Source: Gnetum montanum (lineage: Eukaryota > Streptophyta > Gnetopsida > Gnetales > Gnetaceae). From it: DNA of 64,000 bases. The translations under genes were made by a program, and so were the position numbers. Numbering within the stretch: position 1 is the first letter of the stretch; each line of letters begins with the position of its first letter. Location: assembly GCA_015680685.1 (NCBI GenBank), contig MNCI01027317.1:161205-225204 (forward strand), read 5' to 3'. Of the stretch, positions 47,812 to 59,695 are shown piece after piece. Under the pieces are notes generated by a model that was not told where the DNA came from, made no database searches, and saw only the letters and a program-made list of their open reading frames with translations.

Positions 47812-49982
47812 ATGGAACAGCAGCAGAGCTCGCCGTCGACGCCTCTGCGGCGGTTTACGCGAAGCAGCCATCAGCAGAGCGACAATGCAAGGGACATGGA
47901 AACGGACCCTGGCCAGAAGCCGAAACTAGCGCTTTCACCAGAGGCGTTACAGTCACATTTGTGCAAACGGTTTCCAGGCCGCCATGCGCAGATCCGGCAG
48001 CTTCTGAGCCTCCTCGGCGGCCCCGGCGACTACATTCCCACGCCGTTGCTCATCTACGGCGGCCCTGCCTGCGGCAAGACGAGCATCGTCCGCGAAGCCT
48101 TTTCTCGCATGGGAAGACCCTACGCTTTCGCCAGTTGCAGATCCTGCTTCTCGCCGCGCCTCTTGTTCGAGTCCGTTCTTAACCAGCTGCTCTCCCATTG
48201 CAGAAGCAGAGCCAACGGCTACCGCAGCGCCAAGAAATGCGAACGCTTGTCCGACTTCGTCGGATTCCTCAAGGAGGCCGTTGAAGCAGCGAATGCGAGG
48301 AAACGAAAGGGTTCCAAGGGTTTGGAGGAGTTCAAGAACATCAGTTTGCATTCTGCGGCCGGAGAGGGCGAGGAGGATTCGGCGGAAGTTGTGTATCTTG
48401 TGTTTGATAACATCGATCTCGTGCTGGAATGGAGCAACGGATTTGGCCTTGTCTCCGCGTTGTTTAAGCTGTGCGATTTGACTCGGATGCCGAACCTAGG
48501 GCTCGTTTTTATCAGCGATTCTTCTCCCGATGCTTTCTATTCTCACACCGGCATGGTCGAGCCCCTGTCCGTGTATTTTCCGGATTACACGGATGACGAA
48601 TTACGCCAGATACTTCTCAGGGGATGTTCAAATCCTGAGTTGTATGGCTCGTTTCTCAAGTGCGTTTTCTCATCCTTCAACGTCTTTGCTTTTATTCTTG
48701 CTGTGATCATTCCAAAATGTCCAATTGATGCAAAGCCTTTTGTATAAAATGCACATTTTCATACATTGACAGATGGTATTTTGTATAAAATTTGCATTTT
48801 CGTTGTTTGAAGGATCAATAAATTTGAAACATGTTAAACTAGTCAGGACGAGAAACTTCAGTAGAGAAATTGTTCTTGTTTTTGTTCAATCGTTGCTTAG
48901 TTCGTACACGGCGAACTTTTATAAAGGAGAAATCATGAATTTAGGGAGTTCTTGCTGAATATGTTGTTTCTGTTGTTTATATTGAACAGTGCCTGCTTGA
49001 AGCCTTTCAGCAGAGCGAGCAGACGAGTGACTGAGCTTTCAGCAGCGCTGGAACCTTTGTTAAGAAAATACTGCGAGTACGCCGGTAAAGAATCTGCGGT
49101 TCCTGACGAAAAGGAAAAGCGAAGGTTGTTTGCATCTATTGAACCTCACATTGCTCCGTCATTGAATCAGATTTTTCATGTTGCAACTTTTGGTTCAAAT
49201 GCATCTGATTCAGACAAGGTTAGAAAGAAGGCCGGAGCAAAAAGGCAACTCATGGACGATGTATTGGACGATCTTGATTTTCATCTTTCTATCTGCGGGA
49301 AATATCTTCTCATTTCTGCATTCATAGCTTCGCGAAATCCCGCTACTCTTGATGCTGTTTTATTTGATTCCACGGGGGAGGCTGATGGTAGAAAGCGAAA
49401 GAGAAAGTAACCATGTGCTTGAATTTTTCGCATTTTTTTCTTGCTTCTACGAAACAAAATGGATTCAAAATTTCCGTCTCCTTTTATTCCAACGTTTGGA
49501 GTGATACGAAATAACGTTTTTATCTTTGAACTGACTTTGATCAAACAGGAACGTCCTTGCAAATGAGAAAAAAGAGATGGAAGCTGAAGAGAAGCTTCTT
49601 AAAGGTCCGGGTAACTTTCCTTTAGAGAGGTTGCTTGCTATCTTTCAGTGCATAACTGCTGTTGGAGATGAGGAATTGGACAACTCCCAAAGTGATGGCG
49701 CTCTTGGATCAGAAGATGGAAATGGACTGATGGCGGATGCGCTCATGCAGCTTTCTACGTTATGCAAAATCAATCTGTTGCACAGAGGATCAAGTTGTCT
49801 TTTGGAAGGAGCATGCAGATATCGTTGCAACATTGATGAGGAGCTTGCAATGAAGGCAAGTGTTTCTTATTATAGAGGATGATGATTTGGCATGAAACAG
49901 TGTTTTAACCAATAATCACCGTTTCGTTTTACAGATTGCTCGAAATGTGAATTTTCCTCTATCAAAATATCTTTACAGATGA
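47812..49982 (+). CDS. ORC5: Origin recognition complex subunit 5, four coding exons
   Basis: ORC5 is a subunit of the nuclear complex that marks replication origins and loads the MCM helicase. Exons: 47812-48659, 48990-49406, 49549-49855, 49935-49982; together 1620 bases, 539 residues, close to known plant ORC5 proteins. The start is the first ATG after an in-frame TAG (47794-47796), with G at -3 and +4. The AAA+ domain includes FPGRHAQIRQLLSLLG (54-69), Walker A GGPACGKT (83-90), Walker B-like VYLVFDNID (194-202), sensor-1 region LGLVFISDSS (229-238) and YFPDYTDDELRQIL (255-268). The C-terminal ORC5 domain spans about 284-539 with FLNACLKPFSR, a basic GRKRKRK (416-422, possible nuclear signal), KGPGNFPLERLLAIFQCI and the final FPLSKYLYR. 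All exon joins keep frame. Only the third intron is non-GT. No damage is seen; it is the one intact gene here. Confidence 0.93.
49856..49934 (+). other. GC-AG intron 3 of ORC5
   Basis: The donor is ATGAAG|GCAAGT and the acceptor TTTTACAG|ATTGCT, length 79. Joining them keeps frame and gives ELAMK-IARNVNFPLSKYLYR, which fits the family end. The rest of the donor matches U1 perfectly, as usual in GC-AG introns. The alternative GT at 49862-49863 is also in frame and would add Ala-Ser, but its context (AGT|GTTTCT) is weak. Confidence 0.7.
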
Positions 49983-51671
49983 ATTTCATATGGGCATAGG
50001 GAGTCATCAGTTTCGAGAAGCTTCTATGGTGAGCTTTTTGAGATTTCAAAATGAAATTGTGTCACAGGCAGGTGTACACAATTTACATGCTAAACTTTAT
50101 ATGCTGAAACTGTTTCAACTTTTCATTGAAGAGTAATGCCAATTAGTGCACACTGACATGCACGTTAAATAAAACCACTTCAATGTGGGCAATGCTATAG
50201 TTGCGATTCATTGGATTTTATGCAAGTTGACTCTACACCGTCTGTTGTTTGGTTGTACCATTTTCTACAACAGCGAATTTGGCTAAACCATGGCATCTTT
50301 TGTTTTGAAGGAAGGAACATAACTTTTTCAGAAAAAAAATTGGAATGTATATATATTCGGGCAATGCATTTCAATATTGTTATTGGCAAGGACAGAATTC
50401 TGTGTGCATGAATCCCAAAATCGATTCAGAGTAGTTTATAAAATTTGTACAATGGATCTTTACCATAAATTCTTCTTCCATGTTGGTTATCTTCTCACAA
50501 TATCGTATTTTATCCTTTTAAATTGCAAATATTGTTTGACCCATGTCAGCCCTGGAATTTGTAGGCTTCGTCGCCTGGTGCAGCTTTTGGAAGGTGCAAA
50601 TGATGTGCATTAAAAACGGAAAATGCAACAGCAATGTACATCTGAAAAATAGTTTGTCAGCACTCAGCATTGAAGAGCGAATATTTTTTGGAAAATGGCA
50701 AGAGGTAGTTCAAAAATCTGTGTCCACTTTTTTTTTTCAACGGCAGATGTTTTATACAAATCAAAATATCTTGAAAAGTTAAGATTGTCAGGCATTGCTT
50801 TTTTTACTGTTTGATGGCTTTTGTATTGCTTCTCTTAGTATCTCTTGGTTTTCTATGCAAAATTGTTACACAGCTGACAGTTAATTCACAATACTTATCT
50901 CTACGTACCCTTTTTTGTTTTGCAATTTGTTAATTCGTCTTCTAGATTTGGCAGTCCTGATTACCTTTGATCATGGTGAACAAGGGTTGTTACTTGATCT
51001 GCTCCAGATTTTGCGTGAGACTTAGTTGATGGTTTTGTTTTGTATTTTTGCCTAAAATCCTCCATTTCTTTCCACTCTGTTTTGTTGTCTTTGCTAGACT
51101 ACTTTTGAGAGCCATGGCATTACAGCGCACATGCATACAGGGCAATACTGGAAAAATTTGCACAATTTTTTTAAATTTTTTTTTGAGTGTTGTTTGGCTA
51201 AAAGCGCCTCTGACGTCCATGGAACGGAATTGAAACCCAATTTTCTTGTGTAGACGATATCTCTGAGCTCTGAAAGTTTTCATAAGTTGTGGTAAAATAG
51301 TATTGTCAAAATGCAGTGGAAAACCAAAAATTACCAAGGAAGTTGGCTAAGATATCTACAATTTGACTGTATAGGAATATAACTATGCTTTCAGCGTTAT
51401 TGGAACTGATAACCTTCTACTTATAAATTGTTGTCAAACAATGAGTTAACCACTGAAGCCAGAGGAAAAGTTTTTTTTTTTTTCAAAATCATTGTTCTAA
51501 GCCAATATTATAAATTTTATATTTCTTTTCTAAAGAGCATGAAAATAACTGTATACAGGTAAACTACCTTAATTTTCATGTATATCAACAATTTGACAAA
51601 ATCTTAAATTCCAGCCATGGTTCTAAGGCATCAAATGGCAACAATTAAGAAAATTTTATATTTTAACTTGA
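49983..51671. other. ORC5 3' flank without recognised gene
   Basis: Likely begins with the ORC5 3' UTR. The rest is AT-rich with short open frames (for example 50543-50782) that show no known domain. Confidence 0.45.
50168..50173 (+). terminator. Candidate polyadenylation signal of ORC5
   Basis: AATAAA 186 bases after the stop codon. Plant signals vary, so this is only a candidate. A donor-like TATG|GTGAGC at 50029 also leaves open a 3' UTR intron. Confidence 0.35.
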
Positions 51672-52723
51672 TTGACAAAATACAATATTCTTCTTCATTA
51701 ATGAAATGGAAGTGCTTTTTATTATGTAGGAGACCCTTAGGATCTATTGAACTGAAGAAATATACATAGTCTGTGTTGTAAACATTTCATTAATAAAGTT
51801 ACCAAGTTTCTTTGGTATTATTTCAAAAAGCTCAATTAAATTATTAGCTGTAATTTGCCATTTGTGGGACTTTGTGCAAGAACAGGACATTCCTAGAATA
51901 ATATGTGATGCTCATCTTCAATTGTTCTGAATGCACAAATGATAGGTTCTCTCTTCTCTTGGAATCTGGACCCATCTTCCTATTTCAAATAATGAGAGCC
52001 TCATCTTACTTGACTGATTTTGAGAGGTCTCTTTTCTCTTGGAATTTGGATCCATCTTCCTATTTTAATTTTAAAATAATGGGAGCCTAATCTTGCTTGA
52101 TTGATTTTGATAGGTTCTCTCTTCTCTTAGAATCTGGACCCATCTTCCTATTTCAATTCTAAAATAATGAGACTCTAATCTTGCTTGATTGATTTGACAT
52201 CATAGGTGATAGGATATAAGAGTAGATAAATGATCCCTCCTTTGATGTTGTCTAGGTAAGGTTGTTTCTTTCTTGTTAGGTTACTCTAGTTGTGCAAATG
52301 TGCCTTGTCTTTTTTGATACTTTATGGAGTTACCTTATATTGTTATAGAATATCCATCTCAATGTTTTATTTTTTGAGCCAAATCATTCCCTCATGGAAC
52401 CACCTTTTCTATTGTGTAGCAACAAAGACTTCCTTTGAAAATTTAGTTGTGCTACAACAGAGACTATGAACATATATTGCAAATTGACAAAGAGGTTCCA
52501 TTTTTAAATGTATCATATTTGCCTCAAGAAGTATTTTTTACTGCCAAAAATAAGTATTATACATATCACAAAAATAATACCAAAGAAACTTAGTAACTTT
52601 ATTAATGAAATGTTTACAACACATACTATGTATATTTCTTCAGTTCAATAGATCCTAAGGGTCTCCTACATAATAAAAAGCACTTTCATTTCATTAATGA
52701 AGAAGAATATTGTATTTTGTCAA
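51672..52723. mobile_element. Foldback-type block: 152-base inverted arms around a tandem repeat
   Basis: The left arm 51672-51823 and right arm 52572-52723 are reverse complements with three differences that I can count. Both outer ends read TTGACAAAATACAATATTC inward. The 748 bases between the arms hold a three-copy tandem repeat and no coding frame. It could be a foldback or MITE-like element, or two opposed copies of a short repeat. Clear target duplications at the outer ends are not seen. Confidence 0.7.
51944..52198. repeat. Three-copy tandem repeat, unit 81-87 bases
   Basis: Units start at 51944, 52025 and 52112, each with AGGTYCTCTTYTCTTGGAAT-like text, then TGGAYCCATCTTCCTATTT and ATAATGRGAGCCT...TTGATTGATTTTGA. 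Units two and three share a TTYTAAAATAATG insertion that unit one lacks. Confidence 0.85.
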
Positions 52724-54085
52724 GAAGTATTATTCACGACTGGTAGTTGTGCTGCTATCACTAAAGTTTTTGCAAGTTTTACATTAGGATTCTAGCACTT
52801 TTGAACTTACTCTTGTTTGTTATTCTGCAAAAAAATTGGCTTTCTCTGTTTTCTAACATGCTATAAATTTATTAAAAGGCTAAAATACAATGGATGATAG
52901 TTAGACTCATCACATACTTCAAAATGTCTAATACAAGCCAAATTCTCTATATTAATTTTACATACACATTGCTAAATAGACATCATATTATAACTTAATC
53001 ACCAAAAAGATTTTACATTTCATTTGAAGTAGGTATGTATATAAATATAACTTATTTAAAATTTCATCCCTTTCATGGACATAATCCAAAAAGGTTTGAA
53101 ACTAGCATGATTAAATTTTTTTTCAAAATTTACTATTTTTATATGTTTTCTTTCACACTTCACAGGAAATTTTTTAAAACGTTAAATATAAGGATTAATT
53201 ACTTAAAATATCAATTATTAGAAATAGAACAATTTGATCACTAAGAAACTATAATGTGATGTGATGTGGAGTGTTCATCAAAACCATTTTTTCATCCCAA
53301 TAAACAAACAAAACTATAGATTCAATGGAAGCCTCTTTTTGCATTAGGGAAAAAATAATCATAGCTCAACCAGATTTCAAGAAAGCTAAATTTTCATGTT
53401 TGTCATTGTAGGTTTGTCATTTTTTTAAGCACTTGCTCAACAAGATCTCTTGGAAGCTCATATTTTGCTACTAGAAGCATAAGTCTTGCATTATGGTTTT
53501 GGTTCGCTTCATGCATCTTTCTTTTTATTTTCCTATTTAGTTGCAATGGCATGTTATTTTTTGTTATTTATTTCCTTTTTGTGAAGGTATTGGTACATTG
53601 AAAGTGGAGTCTAAAATAGAAACTAAAAATAGCCAAATTGTTGTGATTGTTGAATGATCTTATTTTATTATATAATAAGTTTGTACAAAAAATATATTAA
53701 GTAAGAAAACAAAGTTCAACATTGTGAAACATTGTCTTAATAGCCTTCCGTTTACAAAAATTGCAAATAGAGATATAAGAAGGGCATTATTTTTTTAGCT
53801 TGAGACATTGTTTTTAGAAAATCATCTAGTGACACTTAAAGAAAATGCTTTATCTCCATTTTTCTTAGTTATTTCTCCTAAAGAAGTTTGAGTAATTGCT
53901 ATTTTACATTAATCATTGCATGATATAAAAATATTATTTGTTTTAGATTCAACAATTCTTTGAGCAAGAGAAATTGACCTATAAATTTCTATTCTAAAAA
54001 CCAAAACATTAATTATGTGTAAGGCTTTACAACCCTTTTAATTCTAGTAGTATTGAACGCAGCCTCGACTCAAATATTCTACTGG
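52724..54085. other. AT-rich stretch without recognised feature
   Basis: Short open frames such as 53035-53244 are AT-driven (Ile/Phe/Lys-rich) and show no domain. Confidence 0.45.
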
Positions 54086-54602
54086 CTTATATATACATGA
54101 ATTGGTNCGTGGTCATCATCTATTATCAACAAGTCATTTCTAGATAACAAAATACAAGATACTTGGCTTATGAGATATTGATAGGATGTATGAAAAGATG
54201 TTCTAGTATTCAAGAGAGAGGATGTTGCAAAGTTTGCCACAATCTTTATTGTCAATAATAAATCATCTCGATCCATGATTATCATGTACTATGGCTATGG
54301 TGCCTATGATTTCGATAAGCTAGGTACTAAGCAGAAAAAATGCTACAACCAAATTGTAGGCCACATGATGTTTTTGAAACATCAATCTCTAACATAAATA
54401 ATAACTCAACAACATCTTGAATAAACATCAAAAGAACAAATTGGATCGAGAAGATACCCAAAAAAAATTAGAAAGAGGTAGAGGAAGAGAGGATGCATGA
54501 GTGACTTGTTTTTCCTCAAATTTGTTACCTCGTTTAGCAATTGGGCTTCAAAGAGAGAACGAAAACTTAAAACCCCTCTCGACCAATTCATGTATATATA
54601 AG
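54086..54602. repeat. 517-base interval bounded by a perfect 21-base inverted repeat
   Basis: The left arm 54086-54106 begins CTTATATATACATGAATTGG and the right arm 54582-54602 is its exact reverse complement. A single N sits right after each arm (54107 and 54603). It may be a short MITE; no target duplication is readable because of the N. Confidence 0.6.
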
Positions 54603-54699
54603 NTGACTCTTCATATAGATGCTGAACAGAGAGACACTTTGTTTCAATATCCTTATCATTATAACCAAGATTTTACATTACATCTCTAAACAGATAATG

Positions 54700-57600
54700 C
54701 AACAACATAGTGCAATAGTATTCAATTCATTTTTGCTCCTTTGAGCTCAAAGAAATGAGAAACTTGGGATAATATCTCAAAATAGCTTTTGGTTTTGGAT
54801 GATGTGAATTTTAGGTTGGATTATCCTTGGTCTTCATGTTGTAATCGTATTCTCTAAAAGCTTATAGCAATGATACTCTCTTCATCAAAAGCGATTATTT
54901 CTGATAAACATTAATAACCATTGTGTAGTTTTCACCTTTATTCATTTTCTTTGCATTAATAAGAACTTTCTTGTACACCTTTCATGAAACATAGATGATA
55001 TAGAAAACATGATTGCATTTCACTAAAGGAAATTCATAGAACATGTAACATACCTTCATAGCACCAATGTCTTTATTTGTAGCAACATCCATCATGAGTA
55101 TGTAAATAAATAAAGCATCTTCTTGAGGATTTTTTGACTCTAAAATTTGCAGTAGCATGTTATGAATAGATTATGATTTTTTTTTTCAGATTTAGTTGCA
55201 TATTTTGCAATATATTTTATGACAACATATTAGAACATAATAGGCTGAAAATCTGTATTTGCCCTTCATGTTTGAAGCAACATCTTGTTATGAACATTAA
55301 ACCTCATTCATTTCTTCAAGGAACATAAGTAATTTCATTATTATTTTCTATATTTTTTGAAAAACTTGATTCTAGAGATAATGGCCAAGTAACATTATAC
55401 CTATAAAGAAAATAATGGACACAAATATCTATAGATTTTTTATACAAAAATACAATAAAGTTTCATTGCTAATAGAAAATGATGAAACAATAAATAAACA
55501 GTAAGAAAATAAGGATTCTCTTCCATTACATTTTCTTAAGCATGCAACGAGTTTGTATATAGTATGTTGTTGAATAACCTTAAGCAAATCAACATAATTA
55601 ATTTCTAGATCTATACCTTGTAGTTGTAGTCAATTCACATGGATAATGCAACATATTTATTCTTAGGTGGACAAACAAAATGAAAGATAAATTACAGATT
55701 TTTTTTCCATATTTGCAACAATATTAGCAAATTTTTTTTTCAAATACATAAAGGATAAATAAGAACTTACATTGTTTTGTTGTAATTTGTTGCAAATTTT
55801 GGATTCCATGTATTTATTATTGAATTAAAACATTTCTTTGCCTTACGTGTCACATTAGGATGATTTTGATCTAGTTCATCTACTTTGGATCACCTTGTAT
55901 CCATAGGAAAAGATGCACATGTAGAGATCCATGATGCTATCACTCACATTATGTTTAGTAGTCAACAACATAGAATTCTTTTATTAAAATTGTATTTAGA
56001 AAGGCAACGTGATGACAATGTAGCAACTCTACCACTATATGTGGATTTTCTATGATATTATTCTATCTTCATCATTTCAATTTTGACGAGCTCTTAGATG
56101 GATTTGTTTCCTTTAGATTATGTAACTTAGGCTAATAGGGATTTGTTGCAATTAGAGTAAAAAATAGTAGGTGTTAATTAATTTACCATGTCACTTAGCT
56201 TTGCTTTACATTTTTTTCAATAAGATTGTATAAATGGAGGTACCATAGTATATTAAATTATCAACAATGACATGTGATGGAGCATTATTGAATTATTTAT
56301 GTAGTTGTTCAACAATTATGGGTGCATGAACAATATTTTTTTTCCAAAAATACAGACGTAGATTCCATTGTGCACCACCTTCTAATGATATTATAGATAT
56401 AATACCTAAAAATAAATTATACATCACTGTGTTAAAGTACAAAAGAAAATAAGAATAATGAAAATAAAAAAGTCAAGAAATTATTTTTACTTGAAAGACC
56501 TATGTTGTTCAAATTTATCATCTTTGTAGCTAAGCAAGTGTCTTGCGTATTTATGTAGTTTGATATCTTAGCTCTTTGACCAAGGAAATCACATTTTTCC
56601 TTAGGAAAAAGACTTGGAAATGCCATCACAAACAACCCTATCATGTTAAACTTATTAAGGGGAGAATCGAACATGGAAAGCCATTAGGTACATCTAAATC
56701 CTATCATGATGGATCATGCAACCATGCTCATGTTCATTCAATTTCTCTTTTTACAATCTTAGGATGCTATGTAATTGATGATGTGTGTCTAATAATGCTT
56801 TCCATCATCTCATTTCTCTATTATTTTTTTGACAAAGTGATATAAAAATGCTATGAAAGATGTTAACGTCACTAGTCTTAGCAACATCATCATCTAATGC
56901 ATGCATATCAATCCTAACATTATGGCAGTACACATCATTTTCTTTTCTAAAAGCAAAGCAGCATTATAACGTTATGTTCATTTGATCCACTCTTCTCATA
57001 ACTAAGAAAGGGATATCTTTAATTTTAAGAAAAAGATCCTTAACAATCTCTATGAAGTCTTGAGGAAAGCTAATCATGTGACCATTATACTTGAACTATT
57101 TACCCATTGCATGTGTAACTTGTAATATGATATTAATTCTTGCAATCAACATTTCTTCAACCTTAGTTAAATTAGTTATATTTTGGATCTTTATTATTTT
57201 TTTAAGAAAATTGTTTGATTTTTTGACCAAAACTATCAACAATATTTTGTGATTTTTTTTACACCTATTGCACATAAGACCTCTAGTTTTTGTTAAATCT
57301 AGTGATATGTCAAGATACATTTCATTATAGACATTGTAAGATTGGGGTTAGCAAAATTCATAACTACAACAATGAAATTCTAAATTACTTGAGCAATTTG
57401 TGTAGGTGTCTTTCTTAGGTTTAGAAAAGAGTAGATTGCTTCTAAATAATGCATTTGCACTATTGTTACAATAGTAACATTTGAAGGTTCATGCATTTGA
57501 TCAAATGATTCTTCCTTGCATTGTCATTACTCTATTTGACAATTACTCTTGTGATATAGTTTCTGTTGATCTTGCTGTAATTGTTTTTCTACATTTGTGA
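54700..57600 (-). pseudogene. Helitron replicase/helicase relic
   Basis: Minus-strand remains of the long plant Helitron protein. At 57320-57096 a frame reads TRGLMCNRCKKN, NLTKVEEMLIARINIILQVT; after one stop it goes on FKYNGHMISFPQDFIEIVKD and DIPFLVMRRVDQ, as in the Helitron-associated DUF6570/Helitron_like_N region. Near 56950-56900 ENDVYCHNVRIDMHAL follows. At about 55140-54960 NPQEDALFIYILMMDVATNK and DIGAMKVCYMFYEFPLVK match the later segment before the helicase. Order and strand are consistent. Stops are frequent. The Rep motif and Pif1 Walker A were not found, and the Helitron ends are not located. Confidence 0.65.
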
Positions 57601-59695
57601 TGTTCGACACAAATGTATATGGAATAGTAGGTTTGGATGCATTTTCCATGTGATGTAAGAGTTAATCATGTTAAGAAACTTAGATAAAATATTAAATAAA
57701 AATAAATAACTTGAATAGTGGTTGATAAGGATAACCTGCATTTCTTTTTTATAATTTGTATTATTATGATCAATATAAATACCATTTTAGAAGAAGAATT
57801 TTCAATTTGTGACAATAGATTAGAAATAGATACAACCTAAATAATGTTTACAATGTAGGTACAGAAAAAGACAAAACGATTCAGCAATGTAAAAGTTAAA
57901 AAATGTAGAATGCAAAAATTTCATAATTTTAAAATAAAAGGACTAACTAAATGATTATAGAACAAAAGTTGTAATTTTAAATCTCATTGAACATGTCATC
58001 TTTGTCTGTCATCAACGTTACATTGATTCTTAGTTTTTGAAATCATCTTCTATTATATGTGCTCATTAATTTTGGATTAATATTTTCTATGATTTGTGAT
58101 CATCCTTCGCCTTGTTCATGTCCATAGACATTGCCATGACCTCCATGAATCTCAAAATCTATTGTAAACGATGGTTGTTGTAGATGATTTTGAATATGGC
58201 TTTGCTATTGAAAATACCAGTAGTAAAATGCATGTTAAGAACAATATTACAATTGCTTTAGAAAAAATTAGACAAGAGTAGCATAACCATATCATTTGAA
58301 TTTATAAATATAATGATGCAAGCATTTGAATTTTTTCCAACAAAATGGGTTCCCATCCAAATTTAAACTTGAATTTCTTTTTTAGCAAAAATTTGAGTTT
58401 TCATGCTAAAATATATTTCTACATAAATTGTAATCTTTAGGGTTCTTAAGTTAGAATTTTCTTGCTTTCCGAAGTTTGAATTTATAATTTTTTCATAACT
58501 AAATTAAAATTTTCCTGCCTAAATGTGTTTTTTCTGAAAATTAAATTTAGGTTTGAATTTCTTTTCTCATAGAAATCTAAGTTTTCATGCTCAAATACAT
58601 TCCCATCAAAGTTTGGATTAATTCATCCTAATTTGAACATGGTGCCAAATTAGAATTTTTCAGCCTGGCCAAGTTTGAATTTATAATCTTTTCACAATTA
58701 AATTAGAATTTTCATGCCTAAATATATTTCCATTGAAAATTAAGTTTGAATATTTTCGAGATGATACGCAAATTTTTTGACAATTTGAATCTTTCCACTT
58801 ACGCTTTAGGAATAACCACATTACATCATTAATGTGAATTTATTGCTCAACAACTACAAGGTATGGATATGGAAGTAGATTATGTTAACTTTCTTAATGT
58901 TGTTCAACGAACATATTGTATGCAAACTAGGTGTATGGTTGAGAAATCGTGATGGCAAAGAAGTTTGCACATACCACATTTGTATAGAATTCTAATGTTA
59001 TTGTTTCATCACCATTTTATTATTTTCTATTACTGATGAAACTTTACGTTCTTTGTATAAAAATTCTATAGATATTTATCTTCCTTTGCTTTTCTTTTTA
59101 GGTACAATGTTCCTTGGTCATTATCTTTAGAATCAAGTTTTTTTTAGATATTTAGAAAATAATAATAAATTTGCTTATGTTCCCCAAAGAAATGAAAGAA
59201 TCATAGATGCAACGTAGCATCTACGACATAGTAAATATGATATATTAGTCGACAGTAGAATTTTATGCTTTATCATACCTCCATAGCTCACCAAAAATGC
59301 GTCCTTGAGTTGTATAGGAGGAACAAAGTTCATTTCAAAAATTGTGGGTTGACCAAGACTAGAATGACTGACATGATAAGTATGAGTGTCATATTACAAA
59401 ATTTATTTAAGTGGATGTCTTGCAAATTGACAAAAAATTACTAGACAGACATCAAAGTTTACAAAATTGTAGAGACCTTCAAAAAATATGTCAAAGATGA
59501 ATCTTCTTATTTTCCCTAGGATGGCAATCTTTCCAACCTTGATTATTATGTTGATGCTTCTCTTTTTATGTAGAACATTCTTGAAGGATGGGTTGAAATT
59601 TCTTCTCATTGTCTCATGGATCTAGCAAACATATGATGTTTGAGCTTTAATTCTTGTATTAGTCCATAGACATATTTTCTCTTGTCTTTCTCTTG
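57601..59695. other. AT-rich stretch; possible upstream part of the Helitron relic
   Basis: No domain recognised. A minus-strand frame 59609-59403 (68 codons, KVGKIAILGKIRRFIFDIFF) is Lys/Ile/Phe-rich; I cannot name it. Confidence 0.4.
58320..58760. repeat. Degenerate tandem repeat, unit about 180-200 bases
   Basis: AAGTTTGAATTTATAATYTTTTCA occurs near 58472 and 58671. TTTGAATTTCTTTT, TTTTCATGCTMAAATA and TAGAATTTT motifs recur at similar spacing, so at least two decayed units are present. Confidence 0.55.

Noticed and set aside
47685-48182. 165-codon plus-strand reading frame overlapping ORC5
   Set aside because: It is a second frame of GC-rich ORC5 exon 1, without a domain; the 47812 frame carries the AAA+ motifs.
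47953-48351. 132-codon minus-strand reading frame
   Set aside because: Antisense shadow of ORC5 exon 1.
58320-58760. CRISPR-like spaced repeats
   Set aside because: Repeats are long, divergent and few, and the sequence is plant nuclear DNA.
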